The translations under genes and the position numbers were made by a program. From contig NZ_CP076545.1 of the NCBI RefSeq assembly GCF_018889955.1, positions 1,054,001 to 1,118,000 on the forward strand: a DNA stretch of 64,000 nt, written 5' to 3'. Positions 46,024 to 54,521 of this stretch are shown in pieces; within the stretch, counting starts at the first letter, position 1; every line of letters starts with the position of its first letter. The notes below the pieces were generated by a model that did no database searches, was not told the DNA's origin, and saw only the letters and a program-made list of their open reading frames with translations. The DNA comes from Collinsella sp. zg1085. Its GTDB lineage: Bacteria > Actinomycetota > Coriobacteriia > Coriobacteriales > Coriobacteriaceae.

Positions 46024-46587
46024 TTATAGCTGACCAACCAAATCAAGCGAAGGCTTGAGCGTCTCGCCACCAGGCTGCCACTTAGCAGGGCACACCTCAT
46101 CGCCGTGCTCAGCAACAAACTTAGCGGCCTGTACCAAACGCAGCAGCTCGCGGGCATTGCGACCAATGCCGCCAGCAGTTACCTCATAAACCTGAATTTT
46201 GCCCTCGGGGTCAACAATAAAGGCACCACGCTCTGCCAAGCCATCAGCCTCAATTAAAACCTCAAAATCACGCGCTAACACCTGAGCTGGGTCAGCAAGC
46301 ATAGGATAGCCTACCTTGCTAATACGCTCAGACTCCTCATGCCATGCCTTGTGTACAAAGTGCGTATCGCAAGACACGGAATACACCTCACAACCCTCGG
46401 CCTTAAAGTCATCATAAATCTCAGCAAGCTCTTCAAGCTCAGTTGGGCACACAAAGGTAAAGTCAGCCGGATAGAAGAAGAACAGGCTCCAAGAACCCAA
46501 AACGTCTGCCTTGCTCACCGTCTTAAACTCATTATTGTGAAATGCCTGAACCGAAAAATCGCCGATTTCTTTTCCAATCAATGACAT
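46024..46587 (-). CDS. ahpC: alkyl hydroperoxide reductase AhpC (peroxiredoxin)
   Basis: This typical 2-Cys peroxiredoxin reduces hydrogen peroxide and organic peroxides. The 187-residue product has the peroxidatic Cys47 in ADFTFVCPTELEEL, an arginine and threonine-containing active site, and the resolving Cys166 in DEVCPAKWQPGG. The length is normal. A strong AAGGAGG precedes the ATG. The AhpF-like reductase follows on the same strand; gltX is divergent. No clear PerR or OxyR site was seen upstream. Confidence 0.97.
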   Translation of the reverse strand: MSLIGKEIGDFSVQAFHNNEFKTVSKADVLGSWSLFFFYPADFTFVCPTELEELAEIYDDFKAEGCEVYSVSCDTHFVHKAWHEESERISKVGYPMLADPAQVLARDFEVLIEADGLAERGAFIVDPEGKIQVYEVTAGGIGRNARELLRLVQAAKFVAEHGDEVCPAKWQPGGETLKPSLDLVGQL

Positions 46588-46721
46588 AGTCGTCCTCCTT
46601 ATTCGGACACAGTCTTAATATGACATGATTAGTTTACTCGCTCTAACCGCTTACATAAACGAGAACCTTGATAATTGCCAGAAAATTACCGTGAACGGTC
46701 GAAAGCAGCTTATGGGCGGTT

Positions 46722-46749
46722 TTTGCGTGCGCATAACTTCACGTATAAT
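46722..46749 (+). promoter_or_regulatory. promoter-like sequence for gltX
   Basis: TTTGCG (46722-46727) and a perfect TATAAT (46744-46749) are separated by 16 bases. The predicted start would give a short leader of about 35 bases before the gltX ATG. Confidence 0.5.
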
Positions 46750-46788
46750 GCAAATTTGTACACATTCAATTACCGATTGGACCTTCGC

Positions 46789-48279
46789 ATGACAAGACCT
46801 GTGCGCGTTCGTTTCGCACCTTCACCGACCGGAAAACTACATATTGGCGGTGCCCGCACTGCAATCTATAACTGGGCATTTGCACGTGCACATGGCGGCA
46901 GTTTTATTTTGCGCATCGATGATACCGACCCGACGCGTTCCACTGATGAAAATACGCAGATTATTCTGCGAGCACTTCGCTGGCTTGGACTTGATTGGGA
47001 TGAAGGACCAGAAATTGGTGGCGCATATGGTCCGTATGCCCAAACCGACCGCGTTGAGCTCTATCGTGAGGCTGCTGAGCGCCTTATGGCAGAAGGTAAG
47101 GCCTACCCTTGTTTTTGCACCCCTGAGATGCTTGAAGCAGACCGCGCAGCAGCGCGCGCACGCAAAGACCCCTATCAGGGCTATCAGCGTCGATGCCGTT
47201 GCCTTGATGCCGCCGAGGCAAAAGCACGCATTGCCGCTGGAGAGCCTTACGTCATTCGTATTAAGGTGCCAGAAAACAGAGGCGATGTTGTTATTCCTGA
47301 TGCGGTACATGGAGAAGTGCGCTTTGATGCCAAGGAGCTTGACGACTTTGTTATTTTTCGCTCTGATGGCACCCCAACCTACAACTTTGCAACAGTGTGT
47401 GATGATGCGCTCATGAACATCAGTCATGTTATCCGTGGCGACGATCACCTTTCCAATACACCGCGCCAAGTTATTGTGTATGAAGCGCTTGGGGCTGAGG
47501 TGCCCGTCTTTGCCCATATTTCAATGATTTTGGGCGCTGATGGCAAGAAGCTCTCCAAGCGGCACGGCGCTACCTCGGTAGAAGAGTATCGTGACCAAGG
47601 CTATCTGGCCGATGCCTTCGTCAATTATCTGGCACTCCTTGGCTGGTCACTTGATGGTGATACAACACTCATTCCCCGCGAGGTTTTAGCACGAGAATTC
47701 TCACTGAGCCGCATCTCTAAAAACCCAGCAACCTTTGACCCCAAAAAACTTGACTGGATGAACGCTGAATACATCAAGAGCATGGACACGCAAGCGTTTA
47801 TTCAAAGCATTTTGTTACCCCAGCTTCAAGCATCAGCACTCATAAGCTCAGATGCGCAATTTGATAGTTCTTGGCTCGCGCGCGTAGCTGCATTGGTTCA
47901 GCCGCGCACCAAAATGCCGGCTGATGCTGCCGTTGTTGCAGCACCGCTGTTTCAAGATGCCGAGCATCTCAGCATGGATGAAGCATCTGTTGCAAAAGGG
48001 CTTACTGGCGATACTGTGGGGTTGGTGCTACACCGTGCGCAGGAAATACTTAGCTCACTTGATAACGATAACTGGCACGCTCAAGCACTCGATACAGCGC
48101 TTGAGGTGTTGCCTGAAGAGCTTGAACTCAAGAAACGACTTGTTTTTCAGACCATTCGCGTGGCGCTTTGTGGCAATCTGGTGAGCCCTCCTCTTGGAGA
48201 GAGCATAGAGCTCGTAGGAAAAGATGATGCGCTCGCGCGTATAACGCGTGCTATCGCACTTGCAGAACAGCTCAACTAA
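46789..48279 (+). CDS. gltX: glutamyl-tRNA synthetase
   Basis: It charges tRNA-Glu (and often tRNA-Gln in bacteria that use GatCAB). The 496-residue class I synthetase starts TRPVRVRFAPSPTGKLHIGG, giving the HIGG form of HIGH, and has KKLSKRHGATSVEEY (KLSKR, the KMSKS counterpart). The N-terminal catalytic domain is followed by an all-helical anticodon domain (about 330-496). The open frame extends 38 codons upstream, but the promoter lies in that part, so the ATG at 46789 is the start; no clear ribosome-binding site is visible. Confidence 0.95.
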   Translation: MTRPVRVRFAPSPTGKLHIGGARTAIYNWAFARAHGGSFILRIDDTDPTRSTDENTQIILRALRWLGLDWDEGPEIGGAYGPYAQTDRVELYREAAERLMAEGKAYPCFCTPEMLEADRAAARARKDPYQGYQRRCRCLDAAEAKARIAAGEPYVIRIKVPENRGDVVIPDAVHGEVRFDAKELDDFVIFRSDGTPTYNFATVCDDALMNISHVIRGDDHLSNTPRQVIVYEALGAEVPVFAHISMILGADGKKLSKRHGATSVEEYRDQGYLADAFVNYLALLGWSLDGDTTLIPREVLAREFSLSRISKNPATFDPKKLDWMNAEYIKSMDTQAFIQSILLPQLQASALISSDAQFDSSWLARVAALVQPRTKMPADAAVVAAPLFQDAEHLSMDEASVAKGLTGDTVGLVLHRAQEILSSLDNDNWHAQALDTALEVLPEELELKKRLVFQTIRVALCGNLVSPPLGESIELVGKDDALARITRAIALAEQLN

Positions 48280-48393
48280 AAGCTGGGTAAATCTAGTTAT
48301 GCAGGCCTATCTGGGCAAGCCTTGCTCTGAGCACGTCTCAAATCTTGCCCAATTTCTATCTCGTATCACTCGCTTAAAGGAGCGTTACCACCT

Positions 48394-49998
48394 ATGACGT
48401 TTGAGGCACAAACGCTAGCAACTACCTCTGCGTTTGAGGTCTTGGGTCCCATTATGGTTGGTCCCTCATCTTCGCATACCGCAGGTGCGCTGCGCGTGGC
48501 CCATGTAGCAGCGCATCTTGTTGATGACTCAATACACCGTGTTCGCTTTATACTCTGGAATTCTTTTTCACACACCTATCAAGGACACGGAACTGACCGC
48601 GCGCTCGTAGCAGGTATTCTTGGCTTTACCACCGATGACGAGCGGATACGTGATGCCTTTACGTTTGCCGATGAGGCAGGTCTTGCGTATAGCTTTCTTC
48701 AAGCAGGCGATGATGACTCTATCCATCCCAATACGGTTGATATTGAACTAGACACCGTGCGCGGCAAAACAATTTCTGTGCGTGGTGAAAGTTTAGGTGG
48801 GGCTAAAATACGCATTAGCCGGATTAACGGTGTTGGTGTTGAAATATCGGGGATATACGCCACGTTATTTATTACTCACCAAGATGCACCAGGAGCGCTG
48901 GCAAGTATCACGCATGCACTCGCTACAGCTGAGGTAAACATTGCGTTTTGCCGCACCTATCGAGCTGAGGCGAGCGGGTACGCCTATACGGTTGTTGAAA
49001 CCGATGGCACCATCTCAGATGATATGCTGAAAAGCATTCAGGCGCTTCCTTTAGTTGAGACTGCAAGCTTTATCAAACTTCCAGGAAGTGCTCAAAGTTT
49101 AGTGCCTGGATTAAGCACACGTGACCTCTTTGACGACGGTGCACAGATGCTTGCCGTCTGTAAAGAACGCGGCATCAATGTGGGTCAACTCATGCAGCTT
49201 CGTGAAGAAATGCTCACAAGCGCTGATGTTGCGCGTACATCTATGAAGCGCGTCATTGATGTCATGCGCCGTGAAACGGAAGACCCGCGCAAAGACCCTC
49301 GCCCTTCTTTGGGCGGCTACCTCGGCGGTGAGGCTCAGCTCATCATGCAACACGCAGAAGCTTTAGCTTCGCCGCTTATGGGTACTGTGCAAAGCGATGC
49401 TATCTCTCGTGCTATGGCGGTACTTGAGCGTAGCGCCTCAATGGGCGTCATTGTAGCCGCGCCCACCGCAGGCTCCGCAGGCGTGGTACCAGGCGCGGTA
49501 CTCGCACTTGCCGAGCATCTACACATTGATGAAGAACAGCTTGCAGAAGCGCTCTACTGCGCTGCCGGTGTTGGACTTATCCTATCAGCAAATGCCTGTG
49601 TTGCCGGAGCCGAAGGGGGATGTCAGGCAGAGGTTGGAAGTGCTGCAGCCATGGCAGCAGCGGCTCTCGTGCAACTCATGGGCGGCAGCCCTGAGCAAGC
49701 ACTCGATGCGGCATCTATTAGCATTCAAAACCTGCTTGGTCTTATATGCGACCCGGTGCACGGCTTGGTAGAAGTTCCCTGCCAAAACCGCAATGCCATC
49801 GGAGTTGCAGCGGCGTTTTCATCGGCACAACTCGTGCTTTCTGGCATAAAAAGTGTTGCCCCCTTTGATGAAACCGCACATGTAATGCTCCAAGTTGGTC
49901 ATGCGCTGCCAAGCAGCCTGCGCGAAACTGCTCAAGGTGGCCTAGCTCTTGCACCAAGTGCACAACGCGCCTGTACAAGCTGTATGGGTTGTAGATAG
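48394..49998 (+). CDS. sdaA: L-serine dehydratase, one-chain iron-sulfur type
   Basis: The 534-residue enzyme deaminates serine to pyruvate and ammonia with an oxygen-sensitive 4Fe-4S cluster. The N-terminal beta domain has FEVLGPIMVGPSSSHTAGAL and is followed by an ACT-like domain (about 150-225, LFITHQDAPGALASITHAL). The C-terminal alpha domain has VIVAAPTAGSAGVVPGAVL and conserved cysteines (ANACVAGAEGGCQAEVGSA, LICDPVHGLVEVPCQNR). Some Firmicutes split these into SdaAB and SdaAA; here they are fused as in E. coli. It ends CTSCMGCR, an extra cysteine cluster. AAAGGAG precedes the ATG. Confidence 0.95.
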   Translation: MTFEAQTLATTSAFEVLGPIMVGPSSSHTAGALRVAHVAAHLVDDSIHRVRFILWNSFSHTYQGHGTDRALVAGILGFTTDDERIRDAFTFADEAGLAYSFLQAGDDDSIHPNTVDIELDTVRGKTISVRGESLGGAKIRISRINGVGVEISGIYATLFITHQDAPGALASITHALATAEVNIAFCRTYRAEASGYAYTVVETDGTISDDMLKSIQALPLVETASFIKLPGSAQSLVPGLSTRDLFDDGAQMLAVCKERGINVGQLMQLREEMLTSADVARTSMKRVIDVMRRETEDPRKDPRPSLGGYLGGEAQLIMQHAEALASPLMGTVQSDAISRAMAVLERSASMGVIVAAPTAGSAGVVPGAVLALAEHLHIDEEQLAEALYCAAGVGLILSANACVAGAEGGCQAEVGSAAAMAAAALVQLMGGSPEQALDAASISIQNLLGLICDPVHGLVEVPCQNRNAIGVAAAFSSAQLVLSGIKSVAPFDETAHVMLQVGHALPSSLRETAQGGLALAPSAQRACTSCMGCR

Positions 49999-50114
49999 GA
50001 ATAGGTATCGTTAATAAATTGTCATAGTTTAGATACTTCCTTCGTATGTCCAAACAGATAGGTATACTTTGAGCTAATCAAACTCAAAATCTGTAAGGGT
50101 TTTCGGAGCAGTAG

Positions 50115-51716
50115 ATGGCTGAAATGAACAACAAACATACTGGTCAGCACTTTAAGGCAGACAATTTACCCAGCAGCTCTAAGGTAGTGTCACCACTGCC
50201 TATGTCTGCCCAAAACTCCGATGTTGCCCAAGTACACAAAAAGGGTCATACGCTACGCATAGTACTCGCTATTTTTGTAAGCCTTTTCATCGTTGCCTAT
50301 GCTGGCGGAGCTATCGCATTTACCCAGATTATGTATCCAAATACCGTTATTGCGGGAGTAAACGTTTCGTGGTTGCCCAAACAACAAGCCATAGCTCGAG
50401 TTGATGCAGCGGTGCGCAGCTACCGTCTCACCATTAAAGGCGGCGATTTTTCTTGGGTCTATACGCCCAGCTATGGCACAGACATTGTGAGCGCAAATCA
50501 TCGTGTCAATGATGTTATACACGCTACGTCCCCCTTTGCTTGGCCGGTAAAACTTGCCTCAGAGCTCTTAAAACCTGCACAAGCGCACGCAGATAGCGGT
50601 TCAAATAGCCAAACAGCTTTCAGCTCCCCAACAGCACAATTACCCGCCAGCTTTGACCATAAAAGCTTTGAAGATGCTCTCACAGGTGCGGTGAGCAGCT
50701 ATAACGAAGGACGCACTGGTGTCTTTGATGCTGCAAGCGCCTTTGATGTTGAGCAAAACGCTTTCTCTCTTGAACGCGCGCTTTCAGCAGCAAAGATTGA
50801 TGTTAAAAAAGTTTCTGTGCAAGCTAAAGAAGCCATAGCAACGCTCACCCCTGAGTTAGAACTTGACTTTTCTTCGTATGAAGCATTTGCTCAAGGAGCA
50901 AGCAAGACTCAGATAAGCTCTGCAATTGACGCGGCTAATAAACTTGTTGCTCACAGCATCAAACTCACGCTTGCCGACCAAGAAATAATGGTGCTTGACG
51001 CCGCAAAGCTGTATCAATGGGTGAGTTTTGATGACAAGCTCATACCCAGCCTTGATATTAACGCAGCTACCGAATGGATGCGCCAATACAGCATTGACAA
51101 CCTCGATACCGTTGCCACTGAACGCAGTTTTACGCGCGCCGACGGCAAGCAAATTACCGTTAAAGGTGGCACCTACGGCTGGAATATTGACTCTGCTGCG
51201 CTTGCCGAACAGATTAATCAAGCCTTAGTTGCTGGCAAAGACGCTACCCTTGCCATTCCCACCAAAAGCACCGCCGCTGTATATGTGGCTCGCGGACAGC
51301 GTGATTGGCAGTCTTATATAGACGTTGATTTGTCTGAGCAGCATGCTCGCTACTACGATAACAATGGCACCATTATTTGGGAATCAGGCATCATTACCGG
51401 CAACCCCAATCGCGGGGACGCAACACCAACCGGCATCTATAGCATGAATCGACCGCTCAGAGGCGTAACACTTATTGGAAAAAAAGACCCAGCAACCGGT
51501 GAACCCATATACCGCACGCCGGTTGCTTATTGGATGCCGTTTGTAGGAGGCTCCGTTGGCTTTCACGATGCTACATGGCAGGCTGCATCAAGCTTTTCAA
51601 ACCCTGCCGCATATCGCTCGGTAGGAAGTCATGGCTGCGTTAATCTCCCGTATACCAAGGCACAAGAACTCTATGAGCTTGTTTCATCAGGCATTTGCGT
51701 AGTTGTGCACTGGTAG
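50115..51716 (+). CDS. L,D-transpeptidase with YoaR-type peptidoglycan-binding domain
   Basis: The 533-residue envelope enzyme probably forms 3-3 cross-links in peptidoglycan or attaches proteins to it. A cytoplasmic N-terminus of about 50 residues is followed by one membrane anchor (IVLAIFVSLFIVAYAGGAIAF without a cleavage site). An extracellular region with YoaR/PG_binding_4-type features covers about residues 75-390 (NTVIAGVNVSWLPKQQAIA). The YkuD catalytic domain is at the C-terminus, with SHGCVNLPYTKAQELY supplying the His and nucleophile Cys. CGGAG precedes the ATG. It is transcribed alone. Confidence 0.93.
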   Translation: MAEMNNKHTGQHFKADNLPSSSKVVSPLPMSAQNSDVAQVHKKGHTLRIVLAIFVSLFIVAYAGGAIAFTQIMYPNTVIAGVNVSWLPKQQAIARVDAAVRSYRLTIKGGDFSWVYTPSYGTDIVSANHRVNDVIHATSPFAWPVKLASELLKPAQAHADSGSNSQTAFSSPTAQLPASFDHKSFEDALTGAVSSYNEGRTGVFDAASAFDVEQNAFSLERALSAAKIDVKKVSVQAKEAIATLTPELELDFSSYEAFAQGASKTQISSAIDAANKLVAHSIKLTLADQEIMVLDAAKLYQWVSFDDKLIPSLDINAATEWMRQYSIDNLDTVATERSFTRADGKQITVKGGTYGWNIDSAALAEQINQALVAGKDATLAIPTKSTAAVYVARGQRDWQSYIDVDLSEQHARYYDNNGTIIWESGIITGNPNRGDATPTGIYSMNRPLRGVTLIGKKDPATGEPIYRTPVAYWMPFVGGSVGFHDATWQAASSFSNPAAYRSVGSHGCVNLPYTKAQELYELVSSGICVVVHW

Positions 51717-51772
51717 AGGTGAGCACTAGCCCAGAGCTATCAAGAAAACCCGTGCACTACAAGACGCAATTG

Positions 51773-52846
51773 CTATACAACAACCCGAAAGAAAATGATG
51801 TCAAAGCGAGCCCCGCACACATTGCCCGCCTCATCATACACATTGCGCGCTTCGATAGTGCCGCCTTGCGCGGTCACCAAGCTTCGGGCCAGCGATAAAC
51901 CAATACCCACACCTTGTAAATCACGGAGAGTAGATGCTTCGTCTCCCCGCTCTTCACCACGATAAAAGCGCTCAAAGATATGCGGCAAATCTGCCTCATC
52001 AATGCCGGGCCCGGTATCTTCAACGTGGATACGACATGAAATCGCGTCTTCGCTCACCCAAACCCGAACCGTTCCGCCTGCAGGGGTATGTTCCATACAA
52101 TTTTTTAGAACGTTTTCAAGCGCTTCAATACTCCAAGACGGGTCGCCGGTAAAACTTGCGTGAGCTACATCGGTGCTCACGAGCGTAACATCAGCAAGGT
52201 CATAAGGCACTGCCAGCATATCGCAGGCAGTTTGAACCACCTCAGCCGCATCAACCGGTATTGATGCAAGCTTTACTACACCAGCGTCAATACGCGCAAG
52301 CTTTAGCAATGCTGATACCAGCCACTGAATACGTTCTTGCATAAGCTGCATACTCCGCAGACGCGCAACCACAGCATCAATTTGAGAACGATTAAGGCTT
52401 TCCCCTGCCTCTAGCAGCTGTTTGCGCATAAGCTCACACATGAGCGCAAGCGAGGTTAAAGGGGTTTTTAACTGATGTGATATATCAGCAAGTGCATCAG
52501 AGAGTTGAGTGCGCTCAGCCTCTAGGTAATCGGCTGTGGTATACAAGCGCGTCACCATTTTATCCAGCTCATTAGCAAGAATAGAGAGTTCGCCCTCAGC
52601 GAGGCGGTCAAACGCAAGTTGTCGCTCACCGTGCAATACCGCTTCAACGTGTGCCGTAAGCTCAGCGATGCGACGATACCGTATAAAGGTAAAGGCAAGG
52701 CTTACCGCTGCGAGCAGCAATGCCGCCATCAATACCATCAGTGCCGCGTCTTGCCCAGCAACAAGCTGTGTCATAACCGTCAAGATAAGCGTTATGCCAA
52801 CATAGGCTAGAGAAAAAACAATAAACTCTCGATTGCGCAGCATCAT
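51773..52846 (-). CDS. sensor histidine kinase, intramembrane-sensing type
   Basis: The 357-residue membrane kinase has two N-terminal transmembrane helices (about 10-28 and 36-53) joined by only a few residues, so it has no real external sensor. A linker, the dimerisation helix with the phospho-histidine in LADISHQLKTPLTSL, and the ATPase domain follow (ENVLKNCMEHTPAGG N-box, EDTGPGIDEADLPHIFERFY G1/F-box, GVGIGLSLARSLV G2). This architecture is that of BceS-type kinases that sense through a partner ABC transporter, and such a transporter is divergently encoded. It follows its regulator gene by two bases. Confidence 0.93.
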   Translation of the reverse strand: MMLRNREFIVFSLAYVGITLILTVMTQLVAGQDAALMVLMAALLLAAVSLAFTFIRYRRIAELTAHVEAVLHGERQLAFDRLAEGELSILANELDKMVTRLYTTADYLEAERTQLSDALADISHQLKTPLTSLALMCELMRKQLLEAGESLNRSQIDAVVARLRSMQLMQERIQWLVSALLKLARIDAGVVKLASIPVDAAEVVQTACDMLAVPYDLADVTLVSTDVAHASFTGDPSWSIEALENVLKNCMEHTPAGGTVRVWVSEDAISCRIHVEDTGPGIDEADLPHIFERFYRGEERGDEASTLRDLQGVGIGLSLARSLVTAQGGTIEARNVYDEAGNVCGARFDIIFFRVVV

Positions 52847-52848
52847 CT

Positions 52849-53535
52849 TTAAGCCATCACCTTATAACCCAGACCGCGCACCGTCACAATGATACGTGGT
52901 TCTACCGGGTCATCTTCAATCTTGCCGCGTAAACGCTTGATATAAACCGAAAGGGTGTTGTCCTCAATATAAGCGCCCGCATCGTCCCACAGCTCTTCGC
53001 GAATCATTTCGCGCGTTACCAACTTGCCTGCATTATTGGCAAAGAGCAGCAGCATCTTATATTCAAGTGCCGAAAGCGGAATCTCTACTCCATTGCGCTC
53101 AACACGCGCTCTATCGACATCAATTGAAAGTGGTCCCAAACTTAGCAGTGCATTCTCAGCATACGAGCGGCGCAGCACCGCCGCCACACGTGCCAAAAGC
53201 TCACGCGGTCTAAATGGCTTAGCAATATAGTCATCCGCCCCCATTTGAATGCCAGCCACGGTATTAAACTCATTATCAGATGCCGTTAAAAAGATAACAG
53301 GCAGCTGTGGGCGCACCTGCTTTATGGCAGCGCAAACAGCAAAACCACTCCCCTTTGCAAGGGTAACGTCAAGAAGCACCAAAGAAACCGCTGGTTCTTG
53401 AGAGGTTAATGCCCGCCGAATTGCTGTCATTTGCGTATCAGCCGTGACCACCTCATAGCCCACGCCCTCAAGAAGCTCGGTCAGCGTTGATACAATAAGT
53501 GCATCATCCTCTACTAAGAGCACCCGATGAGTCAT
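52849..53535 (-). CDS. OmpR-family response regulator
   Basis: This 228-residue transcription factor pairs with the downstream kinase. The receiver domain has VLLVEDDALIV (acidic pocket), the phospho-acceptor Asp in LVLLDVTLAKGSG, FLTASD and the lysine in DDYIAKPFRPRELL. The C-terminal winged helix has SALEYKMLLLFANNAGKLV, LWDDAGAYIEDNTLSVYIKRLR and TVRGLGYKVMA. It is divergent from the ABC transporter operon; the 299-base gap contains several inverted repeats that could be its binding sites. Confidence 0.95.
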   Translation of the reverse strand: MTHRVLLVEDDALIVSTLTELLEGVGYEVVTADTQMTAIRRALTSQEPAVSLVLLDVTLAKGSGFAVCAAIKQVRPQLPVIFLTASDNEFNTVAGIQMGADDYIAKPFRPRELLARVAAVLRRSYAENALLSLGPLSIDVDRARVERNGVEIPLSALEYKMLLLFANNAGKLVTREMIREELWDDAGAYIEDNTLSVYIKRLRGKIEDDPVEPRIIVTVRGLGYKVMA

Positions 53536-53600
53536 ACCATGCCTCCATCTCTAGGCTGCAGCGACTCGTTTAAGCTATTAAATATCTTAAATCCTACCAC

Positions 53601-53618
53601 GGTATGAAAGGTCATACC
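53601..53618. promoter_or_regulatory. 6-6-6 inverted repeat near the regulator gene
   Basis: GGTATG, six bases, CATACC: a perfect inverted repeat about 65 bases upstream of the regulator start. A second repeat with the same geometry (CAACAA, six bases, TTGTTG) is at 53643-53660. Either could be an operator for self-regulation; this is inference. Confidence 0.35.
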
Positions 53619-53754
53619 TCGCAAAGAAATAATTAACGCGACCAACAATTTAGTTTGTTGATACATATGCGCTATTCAGCAGTTCAGCCCCCAAATTGCC
53701 TATACTTCAAGCACAACAATGACACCACCTTTTGCGCACCATTGGAATCAACAA

Positions 53755-53768
53755 TGACGCAACTGTCA
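53755..53768. promoter_or_regulatory. BceR-like operator candidate upstream of the ABC operon
   Basis: TGACGCAACTGTCA is a short inverted repeat (TGAC, six bases, GTCA) similar to the half-site arrangement known for BceR-type regulators (TNACA-N4-TGTAA). It lies about 40 bases before the likely -10 of the ABC operon. The ten bases CAACAATGAC that begin this site occur again 35 bases upstream (53714-53723). Confidence 0.4.
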
Positions 53769-53799
53769 TGAAAGATGCCAAAAAACTATGGCAGAGTTA

Positions 53800-53819
53800 G
53801 CCTACACTACTAGGTAGGC
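53800..53819 (+). promoter_or_regulatory. -10 region of ABC operon within an inverted repeat
   Basis: GCCTAC and GTAGGC form an inverted repeat with an 8-base spacer. A -10-like TACACT (53803-53808) overlaps the left arm, about 30 bases before the ATPase start codon. No good -35 is seen, as expected for an activator-dependent promoter. Confidence 0.4.
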
Positions 53820-53834
53820 AAACAAAGGAAAGCA

Positions 53835-54515
53835 ATGAGCGTCATTCAAGTTGAACATTTAAGCCGTATATATGGCACCGGTGCCACAGCGGTGTGTGCC
53901 CTCGATGATGTGAGTTTTACCATTACCTCGGGTGAGTTTGTAGTTATTGTTGGGTCTTCGGGCTCTGGCAAATCAACGCTTTTGCACCTTATGGGCGGTG
54001 TTGACCGCCCTGATTATGGCAGGGTCTTAGTTGATGGCCAGGATATTTATCAACGCAGTGACGAAGAGCTTGCAATTTTTAGACGGCGCGACGTTGGACT
54101 TGTGTATCAGTTTTACAACTTAATTCCTGTACTCAACGTCATAGAAAATATAGGCTTACCCGTGCGCATGGATGGCCGCGAACCTCACGCACAGTTTCTT
54201 AATGAGCTGATTGAAACGCTGGGACTCACAGGCAAAGAGCACATGTTGCCACACCAGCTCTCAGGTGGACAACAACAGCGCGTAGCGATTGCCCGCGCTC
54301 TCTTAAACACGCCGTCAATTATTTTAGCTGACGAGCCAACCGGTAATCTCGATTCAAAAAACTCAGCCGAGATTATGATGCTTCTTCGGGAGTGCAATCG
54401 CCGCTATAAACAAACACTTGTAGTTATTACCCATGACGAAGACATTGCTCTTATGGCCGACCGCGTTTTGTCACTTGCCGACGGACAACTTGTCAGCGAT
54501 ACCTTAAGAGCTTAG
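53835..54515 (+). CDS. ABC transporter ATP-binding protein (Bce/LolD-like)
   Basis: This 226-residue ATPase belongs to the type VII (MacB/LolD/BceA) group. It has Walker [18 protein letters not shown]-loop [13 protein letters not shown], signature [15 protein letters not shown], Walker [15 protein letters not shown] and the His switch VVITHD. AAAGGA precedes the ATG. It is followed after six bases by the FtsX-type permease with which it must form a transporter or mechanotransducer. The adjacent divergent two-component system suggests induction by a substrate such as a peptide antibiotic. Confidence 0.94.
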   Translation: MSVIQVEHLSRIYGTGATAVCALDDVSFTITSGEFVVIVGSSGSGKSTLLHLMGGVDRPDYGRVLVDGQDIYQRSDEELAIFRRRDVGLVYQFYNLIPVLNVIENIGLPVRMDGREPHAQFLNELIETLGLTGKEHMLPHQLSGGQQQRVAIARALLNTPSIILADEPTGNLDSKNSAEIMMLLRECNRRYKQTLVVITHDEDIALMADRVLSLADGQLVSDTLRA

Positions 54516-54521
54516 ATAACT

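Noticed and set aside
48313-48350. GGGCAAG/CTTGCCC inverted repeat between gltX and sdaA as a terminator
   Set aside because: The loop is about 24 bases and there is no U-run, so support is too weak to list as a feature.
50350-50375. AAACGTTT LacI-like core
   Set aside because: It lies inside the L,D-transpeptidase coding sequence and lacks the full TGAAACGTTTCA palindrome.
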